A stretch of 64,000 nucleotides of DNA from Phaeobacter cretensis (GCF_047372505.1 NZ_JBKBEU010000001.1:3286001-3350000); one strand, 5' to 3'. Positions 1-8,993 are shown, counted from the stretch's first letter. A program made the numbers and translations. The notes: generated by a model from the sequence alone, not told the origin.

Positions 1-818
1 GGGCTGACAACACCGAGCCAGTACGTCCCGTCTGACGCATGGTTCAAGTTGTCGGGAAAGCCGGGAATATCTTGTAGAATTACTTTCCCAGGGCCACCCG
101 CCAAAGGAAATTGCCAAACGCGATACTCACCGGTCTCGGCAACAAGTAGTGCCTCGTTCGTTTCATCGATCGCAATGCCATTCGCGAATGTCAGCCCGTC
201 TGCAAACACCGTTGTGGTCCTCGAAGAGGGGGCATATTTTAGGACACGTGCATTGGCGGAATGTTCAACCAGATCCAAAATCGACGCGGCCAAAGTCCCG
301 CCGCTCTCTTCGGCACCAAATCGGGTGGACGCGTCTGAAAAGTAGATCGTCCCGTCGGCTGCCACATCCAGATCGTTGGCATATAGAATGGGGCTGCCCT
401 GCTCGGTCTCATTCGCGAGCAGCGTTACCTGGCCATCTTGGTCAATCGACAGCAGCCCAAGGTAAGCATCTGCCACGAAGAGTGTACCATCATTACCAAA
501 CTCAATCCCCAACGGGCGTCCGTTTGTTGCGGCAAAGGTTTCAATGACACCCTCTTGACCGATACGCAGGATCTCCCCGCCATGCATGGCGAGATAGATA
601 AGACCATCTGGACCGACATCTGCATCCTCTGGGCCGGTACGACCGTCCAGATCAACAAACTCAAGTTCACTGAGGCGGTCATTGGGTTGGAATTTTCCGG
701 AATACCCAGAGTTTTTGGGCGCGTTCCAAGCAACTGGGCTAACGGCAACAGGCCAAAACGCCAAATATGCGAGCAGCCCTAATAGTAGTAGGCTAAGTAA
801 TTTCAGAATCGATTTCAT
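1..818 (-). CDS. SMP-30/strictosidine-synthase-like beta-propeller protein (3' end outside window)
   Basis: The frame starts with ATG at 818 and stays open to the left edge, giving 272 residues without the C-terminus. Residues 1-24 are a hydrophobic segment, either a signal peptide or a membrane anchor. The rest has propeller-like repeats: EDADVGPDGLIYLA near 64, YANDLDVAADGTIYFSDAS at 146-164, FANGIAIDETNEALLVAETG at 211-230 and FPDNLNHASDGTYWLG at 254-269. These match the strictosidine synthase/SMP-30 calcium-dependent hydrolase family. In bacteria such proteins are usually lactonase- or esterase-like, and the substrate cannot be told from sequence. The position suggests an extracytoplasmic enzyme. 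It lies tail-away from cvpA with about 210 bp between them, and no operon partner is visible in the window. Confidence 0.8.
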   Translation of the reverse strand, partial: MKSILKLLSLLLLGLLAYLAFWPVAVSPVAWNAPKNSGYSGKFQPNDRLSELEFVDLDGRTGPEDADVGPDGLIYLAMHGGEILRIGQEGVIETFAATNGRPLGIEFGNDGTLFVADAYLGLLSIDQDGQVTLLANETEQGSPILYANDLDVAADGTIYFSDASTRFGAEESGGTLAASILDLVEHSANARVLKYAPSSRTTTVFADGLTFANGIAIDETNEALLVAETGEYRVWQFPLAGGPGKVILQDIPGFPDNLNHASDGTYWLGVVS

Positions 819-942
819 TTCAAATCTCACTGTCTTTTAGGGATCTAAAAAACACGTAGCCCGCCAGTCTTATAGAATAAAGGACGAGAGGATGCGGTAG
901 GTGAGGAGTTAGTAATGCCTGACAAATACTGTAGACAGACTT

Positions 943-967
943 AGGGCGCCCAAAGGCGCCCTGTTTT
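943..967 (+). terminator. Intrinsic terminator-like hairpin with no plus-strand gene before it
   Basis: AGGGCGCC (943-950), loop CAAA, GGCGCCCT (955-962), then GTTTT. The T-run lies on the plus side, yet the flanking genes are both on the minus strand. It may end an unannotated small RNA, or act as a weak two-way terminator after cvpA. A second hairpin, GCGCCGC/GCGGCGC at 1000-1021, lies 10 bp after the cvpA stop without a T-run. Confidence 0.5.
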
Positions 968-1031
968 AGTCAATTTGGTGTGTCCCAATAAGGTGATCAG
1001 CGCCGCCACATACTGCGGCGCATCCTTATGA

Positions 1032-1586
1032 TTACTTCGAGCAGGAGCCGATCAGGCTTTCATACTGCGAGGTAACCCAGCCAAGTGCCTGCTCAGGGTT
1101 GCGGTCTTCAATCTTGCCGATCATCCGCTCAAACACCACAGCAGAACGGCTCTCATCCACAATGGTAAAGCTCTGGCCGGTCATCACGACATTGTAGAGG
1201 AAGAAGGCAATTGCGACCAAGAGGATGCCGCGCAGCACCCCAAAGAAGAAACCGATGCCCTGATCCAGCCCGCCGAGTGCAGACCGCTGTACCAGCGATG
1301 AAAACAGCGGCGTGAAGAAGGACACCACAATAAGCGCCAGTGCGAAAACCGCCGCAAAGGCGGCGATGATCGACAATTCACAGCTGTCTGCGATGAACTC
1401 TCCTATGACCGGGATTTCCGCCATCAGCGGCTCGACCTGCGGCGCAAACAGAAAGGCCAAGATGGCTGCTGCGATCCAACCAGCGATAGCCATCGCCTCT
1501 CGCACGAAACCGCGCGAATAGGCCAGCAACGCTGATAAAACAATGACTAGGGCCACAACCCCGTCGATAATGGTGAAACCTTCCAT
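1032..1586 (-). CDS. cvpA: CvpA family inner-membrane protein
   Basis: 184 residues with four predicted membrane helices, at about 5-25, 30-50, 72-95 and 108-132. The family signature is visible: an N-terminal FTIIDGVVALVIVLSALLAY helix, SRGFVREA after helix 1, and the GGLDQGIGFFFGVLRGILL stretch before the last helix. CvpA was named for colicin V production, and the protein is linked to envelope maintenance and stress tolerance in other proteobacteria; its molecular role is not settled. It starts 40 bp after the radA stop on the same strand, so the two are probably cotranscribed. Confidence 0.93.
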   Translation of the reverse strand: MEGFTIIDGVVALVIVLSALLAYSRGFVREAMAIAGWIAAAILAFLFAPQVEPLMAEIPVIGEFIADSCELSIIAAFAAVFALALIVVSFFTPLFSSLVQRSALGGLDQGIGFFFGVLRGILLVAIAFFLYNVVMTGQSFTIVDESRSAVVFERMIGKIEDRNPEQALGWVTSQYESLIGSCSK

Positions 1587-1626
1587 GTCCCTCGCCCGTT
1601 AACCTGCGATTAGAATTCTTGCGACT

Positions 1627-2991
1627 TTAGCCAGCTCCGAAGTATTCGCCAACAAAACCAGCGAGATCTGAGGCCTGCCGTACAGCAAGTCCTGAGACCG
1701 CGACGGATTTGCCACCACTTGGAGCTATCGCTGCCGTGAAACCAAGTTTTTGCGCTTCTTTCAACCGGTTTTCGGTCTGAGGGGCCGGTCGCAGGGCGCC
1801 GGAGAGCGATATTTCTCCGAATACGACCGTATCTGCGGGTAGGGCGGTGTCTTCCCGGGCACTGAGCAGCGCCGCGGCTACTGCGAGGTCGGCCGCAGGT
1901 TCCGAGATTTTCATACCGCCTGCGACGTTCAGATAGACATCCAAGCCTGCAAACGGAATGCCACAGCGTGCTTCCAGTACTGCCAGAATCATGGCAAGTC
2001 GCGAACTGTCCCAACCTACCACGGCCCGGCGTGGCTGCGAATGGGGCGAGGGTGCGACCAGCGCCTGCATTTCGACCAGCACCGGGCGGGTGCCTTCGAT
2101 GCCGGAAAACACCACGGAGCCCGGCGATGGTGTGCCGCGCTCGGACAGGAACAGTGCAGAGGGGTTTCTGACTTCGCTCAAGCCGCCACCGGTCATCTCA
2201 AAAACACCAATCTCATCCGCAGGACCAAAGCGGTTCTTTACCGCCCGCAGAATACGGAATTGATGGCCGCGCTCGCCCTCGAAATAGAGAACCGTATCGA
2301 CCATATGCTCCACCACCCTTGGTCCGGCGATTTGGCCTTCCTTGGTGACATGGCCCACCATGATGACGGAAATACCGTTTGTTTTGGCGAAGGTTGTCAG
2401 CTCGTGTGCAGCAGCGCGAACCTGACTGACAGATCCTGGTGCGCTGTCCACGTGATCAGCCCACATGGTCTGGATGGAGTCGATAATGGCCAGCTGCGGC
2501 TTTTCCGCTTCCAGCGTCGTCAGGATATCGCGCAGGTTGGTCTCTGCTGCCAGCTTCACCGGCGCTTCGGCCAGTCCCAATCGCTGTGCACGCATACGCA
2601 CCTGTGCGCTCGCCTCCTCGCCGCTTACATAAATTGTCTTAAGGCCCGAACGCGCAAACTGGGCAGCCGCCTGTAACAGCAGTGTTGATTTGCCGATCCC
2701 TGGATCGCCGCCCACAAGGATAGCCGAAGCAGGCACCAATCCTCCGCCCAGCACTCTGTCCAATTCACCGACGCCGCAGCAGGTGCGGGGCGGTGGTGCC
2801 TCTTCGGTTGCCAGATCGCTCAGCGGGATTGTCTTGCCCCGCCGCATCCCAAGGGATTTCGACGCAGGTCCACCCTTGGACAGGCCCTTGTCTTCGGTGA
2901 TGGAATTCCACTCGCCACAGCTGTCGCAGCGCCCGGACCATTTCGAGAAGGATGCTCCGCAGGCAGAGCACGAGAATGTTGTTTTTGCCAT
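1627..2991 (-). CDS. radA: DNA repair protein RadA
   Basis: 454 residues with the complete RadA layout: an N-terminal C4 zinc finger (Cys8, Cys11, Cys22, Cys25), a RecA-like ATPase with Walker A GGDPGIGKST at about 94-103, the RadA-specific KNRFG motif near residue 255, and a C-terminal Lon-protease-like domain without protease function. RadA promotes branch migration of recombination intermediates. I chose the ATG at 2991 (MAKTTFSC) over an in-frame TTG two codons upstream, because MAK is the usual family start. Neither start has a clear Shine-Dalgarno sequence. It is followed by cvpA. Confidence 0.97.
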   Translation of the reverse strand: MAKTTFSCSACGASFSKWSGRCDSCGEWNSITEDKGLSKGGPASKSLGMRRGKTIPLSDLATEEAPPPRTCCGVGELDRVLGGGLVPASAILVGGDPGIGKSTLLLQAAAQFARSGLKTIYVSGEEASAQVRMRAQRLGLAEAPVKLAAETNLRDILTTLEAEKPQLAIIDSIQTMWADHVDSAPGSVSQVRAAAHELTTFAKTNGISVIMVGHVTKEGQIAGPRVVEHMVDTVLYFEGERGHQFRILRAVKNRFGPADEIGVFEMTGGGLSEVRNPSALFLSERGTPSPGSVVFSGIEGTRPVLVEMQALVAPSPHSQPRRAVVGWDSSRLAMILAVLEARCGIPFAGLDVYLNVAGGMKISEPAADLAVAAALLSAREDTALPADTVVFGEISLSGALRPAPQTENRLKEAQKLGFTAAIAPSGGKSVAVSGLAVRQASDLAGFVGEYFGAG

Positions 2992-3092
2992 TGGCAAGCT
3001 GTGGCAGATGTTTCCGGTTTGTTCAAGTCTTCCGATTGCTCAGAGTGGAGGTGCAAGCCGGTACGTTTCTATTGGCGTTAGGCCCAATTGCG

Positions 3093-3530
3093 TCACGGTG
3101 CAGTCTGGCGCTGGGTCAGCAGTCCCAGCACCAAAGATGCCAGAATACACCCGGTGAAAAGGTATAGCCCCCAGGCCGTTTCAATCGTGGCATACCCGAT
3201 CCCCTTGGCCAGCGTGATATAGAGTGCGATCAGAAACACATCCGCCATCGCCAGCTTGCCCAACACATGCAGCACTGGCTGCGTGCGCCTATCCAGAAGA
3301 TTCCATTGCACCAGCGCCAGCCCGATGGTCTTTAGGTAGGGCGCAAAGATTGCAAAAATGGTGACGGTCAGGGCCAGTATGACATCACTGCCCCAAAGAC
3401 TTTGCAAACCAGTGATCACCGATATCTCGCTGAGGCCAAAAATCGGCAACAGCCCGGCGCGCATAAGAGGCGCAAACCACGCAACAGGGTAGAGGATCAG
3501 GAGCGAGAGGGTGAGGATGCGGACTGTCAT
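3093..3530 (-). CDS. Paraquat-inducible protein A-like membrane protein (single PqiA domain)
   Basis: 145 residues with four hydrophobic segments at roughly 5-25, 45-70, 90-112 and 118-140. The sequence PYLKTIGLALVQWNLL followed by VLHVLGKLAMADVFLIALY is the typical PqiA/YebS motif (K..L....W.M.DVF). Escherichia coli PqiA has two such domains and works with MCE-domain proteins in lipid transport between the membranes. This short version has one domain and lacks the N-terminal zinc-ribbon cysteines. It lies downstream of mlaE-mlaF, which fits a link to envelope lipid transport, but the function is inferred from family only. Confidence 0.82.
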   Translation of the reverse strand: MTVRILTLSLLILYPVAWFAPLMRAGLLPIFGLSEISVITGLQSLWGSDVILALTVTIFAIFAPYLKTIGLALVQWNLLDRRTQPVLHVLGKLAMADVFLIALYITLAKGIGYATIETAWGLYLFTGCILASLVLGLLTQRQTAP

Positions 3531-3636
3531 AGCGGCTCTTTGTCTATTGTTTCGCCATGATGTGTGCCCTGCGGCCCCTTGAGGGAAGGGGGAAAGCTAG
3601 GTGGATTACATCTTTGTGGGCCTAACGCTTCTGTCA

Positions 3637-3664
3637 GAACGCCTCCAACTAGGCAGCGGCGTTC
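3637..3664 (-). terminator. Hairpin after mlaF
   Basis: GAACGCC (3637-3643) pairs with GGCGTTC (3658-3664), 22 bp after the mlaF stop. There is no clear T-run on the minus strand, so it may be an RNA-stabilising stem or a weak terminator. Confidence 0.3.
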
Positions 3665-3686
3665 GTTTCTATTATCGTCTGCTTGC

Positions 3687-4433
3687 TTAGCGGACCGCCT
3701 CGATCGGCCCCTCGGCGCGGCCGTGGATGAATTGCTCCAGATAGGGATCACCCGATTGGTCCATCTCGCCTACAGGGCCAGTCCATTGGATCACGCCCGC
3801 ATGGAGCATCGCGACATTGTCGGCAATCGCACGGACCGAGGACATGTCGTGGGTGATGGTCATTGCCGTGGCTCCCATCTCCACCACGATTTCGCGGATC
3901 AGATCGTTGATCACGCCAGACATGATCGGATCAAGACCAGTTGTCGGTTCGTCGAAAAAGATGATCTCGGGCTCGGCAGCAATCGCACGGGCAAGGCCTA
4001 CACGTTTCTGCATCCCGCCGGAGAGTTCGGCAGGCAGGCGGTCGGCGACATCGGCCTTCAGGCCAACGCGGCGCAGCTTGTCGATGGCGATTTCACGGGC
4101 TTCTTCAACAGGTCGTTTGAGAGTGCCACGTAGCAGGCGAAACGCGACATTCTGCCAGACGGGCAGTGAGTCAAAAAGCGCACCCCCCTGAAACAGCATG
4201 CCAAACCGCGCCAGAAAGGCATCGCGGTCCCCACTGGCAGCGGGTTTGCCATCGACCAGAATGTCGCCTTTATCAGGTGTGATCAACCCCAGTACGGATT
4301 TCAGAGCCACCGATTTCCCGGTGCCAGACCCGCCAATGATCACCATAGAGGTGCCCTTGGGGATCTCCAGCGTCATGCCTTGCAGAACTCTATTGTCACC
4401 AAAGGCCTTATGGACGTCTTGCATCTGGATCAT
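3687..4433 (-). CDS. mlaF: MlaF-type ABC transporter ATP-binding protein
   Basis: 248 residues. Walker A is GGSGTGKS at about 34-41, the Q-loop is FQGGALFDSLPVWQN, the ABC signature is LSGGMQKRVGLARA, Walker B is EIIFFDEPTTGLDP, and the switch histidine is in ITHDM. The FQGGALFDS and LSGGMQKRV variants are typical of the MlaF/Ttg2A/Mkl group, which powers phospholipid exchange between inner and outer membranes with an MlaE permease and an MCE-domain protein. Its start overlaps the mlaE stop by 4 bp. No MCE (mlaD) gene follows, so the substrate-binding partner must be encoded elsewhere. Confidence 0.92.
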   Translation of the reverse strand: MIQMQDVHKAFGDNRVLQGMTLEIPKGTSMVIIGGSGTGKSVALKSVLGLITPDKGDILVDGKPAASGDRDAFLARFGMLFQGGALFDSLPVWQNVAFRLLRGTLKRPVEEAREIAIDKLRRVGLKADVADRLPAELSGGMQKRVGLARAIAAEPEIIFFDEPTTGLDPIMSGVINDLIREIVVEMGATAMTITHDMSSVRAIADNVAMLHAGVIQWTGPVGEMDQSGDPYLEQFIHGRAEGPIEAVR

Positions 4434-5230
4434 AGCGAGAAGAACACCCCTGTCAGGACAAAGTTGGCAGCCAGTATCAGCACTGCGGCGGCTTCAACCG
4501 AGCCTTTGGTGGCGCGGCCAACACCTTGTGCGCCGCGGCCCGACTGCATGCCGTAGTAGCAACCCATGGTGGCGGCGATAACGCCAAATGCTGCCCCTTT
4601 TACGAGGCTGGACACGATATCGCGCAGTTCAAGGAAATCGACCGTGTTTTTCAGATAGGCCGCCGGGTTAAAGCCAAGGTTTTGTGTTGCCACGGTGTAG
4701 CCGCCCATGATGCCGATAATATCGCCAACCCCCACCAGCACCGGAACCGTGATCAGCGCCGCAAGTACACGCGGTGCAACCAGATATTTCATCGGATGTG
4801 TCGAGAGCGTAACCAGAGCGTCAATCTGCTCGGTTACTTTCATGGTAGCGATTTCTGCCGCAATCGACGATGTGACCCGCGCCGCGATCATCAGACCGAC
4901 CAACACAGGGCCAAGCTCGCGCACCATGCCGATGGCAACGATTTGTGGCACCACGGCCTCGGCATTGAAACGCGCACCACCGGCATAGATTTGCAGCGCA
5001 AGTGCTGCCCCGGTGAAAATCGCGGTCAGCCCGACCACCGGCAGCGACAGCCAGCCCACTTGTAGCAGCGCATTCAGCAACTCGCGGGGGTAAAAAGGTG
5101 GCCGGAGCATATGGCTAAAGGTAGAAAGACCAAAGAGCGTCACCCGCCCGACAGCGCCGAGGCCAGCAAGTACCAGTTGCCCCAGCCGGGCAATCAGGCT
5201 GAGGGGAGAAAGGCGCGATGAGGTGCTCAT
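4430..5230 (-). CDS. mlaE: MlaE family ABC transporter permease
   Basis: 266 residues with five or six membrane helices. MlaE signatures are present: ELGPVLVGLMIAARVTSSIAAEIATMKVTEQIDAL, which is the EQIDAL-type coupling region near residue 130, and a C-terminal FGVIAATMGCYYGMQSGRGAQGVG followed by a helix ending in VLTGVFFSL. It forms the membrane part of the lipid ABC transporter with the MlaF protein encoded next to it. It overlaps alr by 4 bp upstream and mlaF by 4 bp downstream, so alr-mlaE-mlaF are translationally coupled. Confidence 0.92.
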   Translation of the reverse strand: MSTSSRLSPLSLIARLGQLVLAGLGAVGRVTLFGLSTFSHMLRPPFYPRELLNALLQVGWLSLPVVGLTAIFTGAALALQIYAGGARFNAEAVVPQIVAIGMVRELGPVLVGLMIAARVTSSIAAEIATMKVTEQIDALVTLSTHPMKYLVAPRVLAALITVPVLVGVGDIIGIMGGYTVATQNLGFNPAAYLKNTVDFLELRDIVSSLVKGAAFGVIAATMGCYYGMQSGRGAQGVGRATKGSVEAAAVLILAANFVLTGVFFSL

Positions 5231-6264
5231 CCGGTATAGCTCCGTGCGTAGCGACTGCCGAGAGAGGTTAGGATCTCATAGCCGATGGTCCCTGCCGCTT
5301 CCGCAAGCGTATCCACGGTTTGGCGCTCATTGAGGAGGCTCAGATGGCTGGGCTCTTCGTTGAGATCGGTGATGTCCACGGTGATCAGGTCCATCGAAAC
5401 ACGACCCGCAAAGGGGCATGGCGTGTCGCCGGCGTAGACATGGATTTGCCCATTGCCAAGCGCGCGATGCAGCCCGTCGGCATAGCCTGCGGCGACAGTT
5501 GCAATCCGACTTGGGCGTTGCGCAATCCAGCTGTTGCCATAACCAACGGTTTCCCCCACATCCAAAGAGCGGATCTGGATCACTGGCAGATCCAATTGGA
5601 CCACGGGCAGCGCATCGCCATAGGGCTGACCACCGTAGAGGCCAATGCCGGGGCGGCACAGGTCAAAATGGTAGTTGCGTCCAAGAAGCAATCCACCGGT
5701 CGCGGCAAGCGAGCGGGGCAGCTCCAATCCTGCGGTCATGTCGAGGAAGGACTGCAATTGCTGGTCATTCATCGGGTGGCCTGGCTCATCCGAACAGGCC
5801 AGATGCGACATAATCAAAACCGGCCCCTGACTGAGAGCGATATCGCGCACGGCGGCCCATTCGGCGGCTTCCATACCAAGGCGGTTCATGCCGCTGTCCA
5901 ACTGCACGCCAAAGTGATGGCCGGGCAGGCTCTCAAAATGGCGCAGCATCTGATCCAGTGAGTTCAGCATCGGCGTCAGTTGGAAGTCGCGCAGCAGTTT
6001 GGCGTCGCCTTCCATATGGCCAGCAAAGACGGAAATGCCGGGGCCGGGGCCGATTGCGCGACGCAGGGCTACGCCTTCTTCAGCCATGGCTACAAAGAAA
6101 TTGCGCGCGCCTGCATTGGCCAATGCCTTGCCAACGCGGCCGGCGTCCAGCCCATAGCCATTGGCTTTGACCACTGCGGCGGTTTCGCAATTGGTCAGCG
6201 CATCGAGGTTGCGCCAGTTGGTCACCAGTGCATCCAGATTGAGTGTCAGTTTAGCAGTCGTCAT
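5227..6264 (-). CDS. alr: Alanine racemase
   Basis: 345 residues, slightly short for the family (about 360). PLP-binding Lys33 lies in AAVVKANGYGLDAG. The second catalytic residue, a tyrosine, lies in VGYGNSW near 240, and the GRVSMDLITVDITDL signature is near 290. The enzyme interconverts L- and D-alanine for peptidoglycan. It lies between dnaB and the lipid ABC genes and overlaps mlaE by 4 bp. A strong terminator separates it from dnaB, so alr probably has its own promoter in 6265-6455. Confidence 0.95.
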   Translation of the reverse strand: MTTAKLTLNLDALVTNWRNLDALTNCETAAVVKANGYGLDAGRVGKALANAGARNFFVAMAEEGVALRRAIGPGPGISVFAGHMEGDAKLLRDFQLTPMLNSLDQMLRHFESLPGHHFGVQLDSGMNRLGMEAAEWAAVRDIALSQGPVLIMSHLACSDEPGHPMNDQQLQSFLDMTAGLELPRSLAATGGLLLGRNYHFDLCRPGIGLYGGQPYGDALPVVQLDLPVIQIRSLDVGETVGYGNSWIAQRPSRIATVAAGYADGLHRALGNGQIHVYAGDTPCPFAGRVSMDLITVDITDLNEEPSHLSLLNERQTVDTLAEAAGTIGYEILTSLGSRYARSYTG

Positions 6265-6455
6265 GAGGTGTTCATGACATGGAGGGCACAGGGGTCAAGG
6301 GGGAAACCGCATCACACCGGTATCTTGGCGCGGGATGGGCGGGTTTTGGGCGGGCTCGCCTTGGGGGAGTGTGCGGGTCGTCGGGCTTCGGTTGCGCAGA
6401 AGGCAACAGCGTGAACTGGGATCTTGAGCAATTTAGGCCGGTTAGGGCTGCGTTG

Positions 6456-6497
6456 AGCAAAAGAAAACGCGCGGCCTCAATATAACAAGCCGCGCGT
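6456..6497 (-). terminator. Rho-independent terminator of dnaB
   Basis: On the minus strand ACGCGCGGC and GCCGCGCGT form a perfect 9-bp stem (6489-6497 and 6467-6475) with a 13-nt AT-rich loop, followed by TTTCTTTT. It lies 26 bp after the dnaB stop. Confidence 0.88.
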
Positions 6498-6522
6498 CAT
6501 AATAGTGTCAGATAGGTTTTGG

Positions 6523-8037
6523 TTAATACTCTGGCGCGTGATCCTGCTGCCAGGCTTTGGCGAGATTGCCGAAGCGCGTGAACTGTGCCTCGAACGCCAG
6601 CTCTACCGTGCCGATAGGCCCGTGTCGTTGTTTGCCGACGATAACTTCGGCTTTGGCATGCAGGCGCTCCATGGCCTGTTTCCACTCTTCCATCTTATCC
6701 AGCTCGTGATCGCCGGGTTTTTCGCGTTCCTTATAGTATTCTTCGCGGAACACGAACATCACAACATCCGCATCCTGTTCGATCGAGCCGGATTCCCGAA
6801 GATCCGACAGCTGCGGACGTTTGTCCTCACGGTTTTCCACCTGACGCGACAGCTGAGACAGCGCAACCACCGGGATCTGTAGTTCTTTGGCAATGGCCTT
6901 CATACCCATGGAAATCTCGGCGATTTCATTGACCCGGTTTTCCGCCATACCCCGACACAGCTGCAGGTAGTCGATCACCAGCAGGTCCAGCCCGTGGGTC
7001 CGTTTCAGGCGACGTGCGCGCGCAGCCAGCTGCGAGATCGGCAGGGCGGGCGTGTCATCAATGAACAGGGGGCAGCTTTCCAGGTCTTTGGCGGCTTGGA
7101 CAAAACGGCGGAATTCTTCCTCGGTCATGTCGCCCTGACGGATCTTATGCGACGAAATCTCGGATGCTTCTGCCAGAATACGCCCGGCCAGCTGTTCGGC
7201 CGACATCTCGAGCGAGAAGAAACCGACAACGCCGCCATCCACGGCACCCTCGGTGCCATCGGGTTTTTGGCCGCGTTTATAAGCTTTGGCAACGTTAAAG
7301 GCGATGTTGGTCGCGAGTGAGGTTTTCCCCATCGACGGACGTCCCGCCAGGATCAACAGGTCAGACGGGTGCAGGCCGCCGAGCTGTTTGTCGAGATCTG
7401 CCAATCCGGTGGAAATTCCGGCCATGCCGCCGCCACGTTGATAGGCTTCATTGGTGACGTTGACGGCTTCGGTGACGGCCTTGAGGAACGATTTGAACCC
7501 GCTTTCGGTCTGGCCTTGCTCGGCAAGTTTGTAAAGCGACTGTTCGGCTTCGACGATCTGCTCTTTGGGTTCCGAGGCAACATCGACGCGGCGTGCCTTG
7601 TCGGCAATGCTACGTCCCAGTGCGATCAGCTCACGCCGGATCGCCAGATCATAGATCATCTGCGCATAGTCACGAACGGCAAACGCCGAGATTGATGCCC
7701 CTGCGAGTTTCGCGAGATAGGCCGGTCCCCCCAGTTCTTTCAGACCTTCGTCGTCCTCCATGAACGCTTTTAGCGTCACCGGCGAAGCCAGCGCATTTTT
7801 CGAAATCCGCGCTGCGGCGATCTCGTAGATGCGGGCATGTACCGGGTCGTAGAAATGTGCAGACGTGATGATCGAAGCAATCCGGTCGTAGACATCGTTG
7901 TTGGTCAGGATCGCGCCAAGCAGCTGCTGTTCCGCCTCAACTGAGTGAGGGAGAATGGTGGCGTCGTCCCCGGATCCCTCGCCATCAGGCTTCGGTGCGG
8001 CGGGTAAGTTGGGGTCAAATGGCGTGATATCGTTCAT
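6523..8037 (-). CDS. dnaB: Replicative DNA helicase DnaB
   Basis: 504 residues. The N-terminal helical domain (about 25-130) begins PHSVEAEQQLLGAIL, a linker follows, and the RecA-like helicase domain carries Walker A AGRPSMGKTS near 232 and a Walker B stretch ending LLVIDYLQL near 350. SRQVENREDKRPQLSDLRESG is the family signature near 395. It unwinds DNA ahead of the replication fork as a hexamer. Typical DnaB is 460-500 residues, so this is full length, and no intein or insertion is seen. It is monocistronic, with its own terminator downstream. Confidence 0.97.
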   Translation of the reverse strand: MNDITPFDPNLPAAPKPDGEGSGDDATILPHSVEAEQQLLGAILTNNDVYDRIASIITSAHFYDPVHARIYEIAAARISKNALASPVTLKAFMEDDEGLKELGGPAYLAKLAGASISAFAVRDYAQMIYDLAIRRELIALGRSIADKARRVDVASEPKEQIVEAEQSLYKLAEQGQTESGFKSFLKAVTEAVNVTNEAYQRGGGMAGISTGLADLDKQLGGLHPSDLLILAGRPSMGKTSLATNIAFNVAKAYKRGQKPDGTEGAVDGGVVGFFSLEMSAEQLAGRILAEASEISSHKIRQGDMTEEEFRRFVQAAKDLESCPLFIDDTPALPISQLAARARRLKRTHGLDLLVIDYLQLCRGMAENRVNEIAEISMGMKAIAKELQIPVVALSQLSRQVENREDKRPQLSDLRESGSIEQDADVVMFVFREEYYKEREKPGDHELDKMEEWKQAMERLHAKAEVIVGKQRHGPIGTVELAFEAQFTRFGNLAKAWQQDHAPEY

Positions 8038-8103
8038 TGCTGCTCTCGTCTCTGGCCCTGCGTTATACCGGCGTGGCCCCCGGTTTGGCTATCTGGAAAA
8101 CTC

Positions 8104-8134
8104 TGTGGATGATCTGTGAACAGCCTGTGGATAT
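8104..8134. promoter_or_regulatory. Possible DnaA-box-like sites upstream of dnaB
   Basis: TGTGGATGA (8104-8112) and TGTGGATAT (8126-8134) each come close to the DnaA consensus TTATCCACA read on the minus strand. They lie 67-97 bp before the dnaB start. Binding is not shown; short sites like this also occur by chance. Confidence 0.35.
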
Positions 8135-8228
8135 CCGCAAGCCGACCTGTGTGCCAATGTCACAAAAGCTGGCCGACGGTAGGCGTAGTCTACATCATGA
8201 GGTGCGTGCTGGATAGTTGTCTATATCT

Positions 8229-8286
8229 GCCCCTTCCTGAGGGGCATAGGCGATTCGAAGGGGCAGCCTTGTCCACAGGCTGCCCC
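8229..8286 (-). terminator. Double hairpin downstream of pyrE
   Basis: GGGGCAGCCT (8260-8269) and AGGCTGCCCC (8277-8286) form a perfect 10-bp stem with a 7-nt loop, 27 bp after the pyrE stop. A second stem, GCCCC/GGGGC, lies at 8229-8245. Little T-run follows on the minus strand, so termination is likely but not certain. Confidence 0.6.
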
Positions 8287-8312
8287 GTATCTCTTGTTTA
8301 TGTGCTTCGCTA

Positions 8313-8993
8313 TCAGGCGGATTTATGCGCCTCTTGCCAGGCACGCGGGTCTTTCAGGAAGCGTTCAACTTCATCAAGTGTCTCGCTTGAGAACGCGCCT
8401 TGCGCACGGGCCTCGGCCAGCACATCCCACCAGGTGCAAAGATAGTGTAGATCAACCCCATGATCACCGAGCGTTTTCTCGGTTTCAGGGAAGATGTCGT
8501 AGTAAAAGATCACTGCCGTATGGCCACAGCTTGCCCCTGTTTCACGGATCGCATCAACAAAGGAGAGCTTGGACCCGCCGTCAGTGGTCAGGTCTTCCAC
8601 CAAAAGCACCCGTTCGCCCTCGCTCATCGCACCTTCGATGCGGGCGTTCTTGCCGTAGCCTTTGGGCTTTTTACGGACATAGGTCATCGGCAAGGCCATC
8701 CGTTCAGCCACCAGTGCGGCAAAGGGGATGCCAGCCGTTTCGCCACCGGCGATATTGTCAAAAGCCTCAAAACCGGCGTTGCGCATCACCGTCACGGTCA
8801 TGAAATCCATCAGCGTAGAGCGGATCCGCGGAAAGGATATCAGCTTGCGGCAGTCGATATAGCTGGGGGAGGGCAGGCCGGAGGCCAGAGTGTAAGGGGT
8901 CTCGGTGTTGAAGTTCACCGCGCCGATTTCCAGCAGCATGCGGGCGGAAAGGCGGGCGATTTCTTCCTTGGACGGGTAGGCGGAGGGGATCAT
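8313..8993 (-). CDS. pyrE: Orotate phosphoribosyltransferase
   Basis: 226 residues. The PRPP-binding motif VLLVEDLTTDGGS lies near 135, with the flexible-loop region TYVRKKPKGYGK before it and YIDCRKLISFP near the N-terminus. It converts orotate and PRPP to OMP in pyrimidine synthesis. The ATG at 8993 is chosen because AAAGGA sits 7 bases before it; an upstream extension lacks support. It lies 75 bp downstream of pyrC on the same strand, forming a pyrC-pyrE unit for consecutive parts of the pathway. Confidence 0.95.
   Translation of the reverse strand: MIPSAYPSKEEIARLSARMLLEIGAVNFNTETPYTLASGLPSPSYIDCRKLISFPRIRSTLMDFMTVTVMRNAGFEAFDNIAGGETAGIPFAALVAERMALPMTYVRKKPKGYGKNARIEGAMSEGERVLLVEDLTTDGGSKLSFVDAIRETGASCGHTAVIFYYDIFPETEKTLGDHGVDLHYLCTWWDVLAEARAQGAFSSETLDEVERFLKDPRAWQEAHKSA

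Noticed and set aside
6279..6485. 68-codon plus-strand frame between alr and dnaB
   Set aside because: Covers the dnaB terminator and has no protein-like features.
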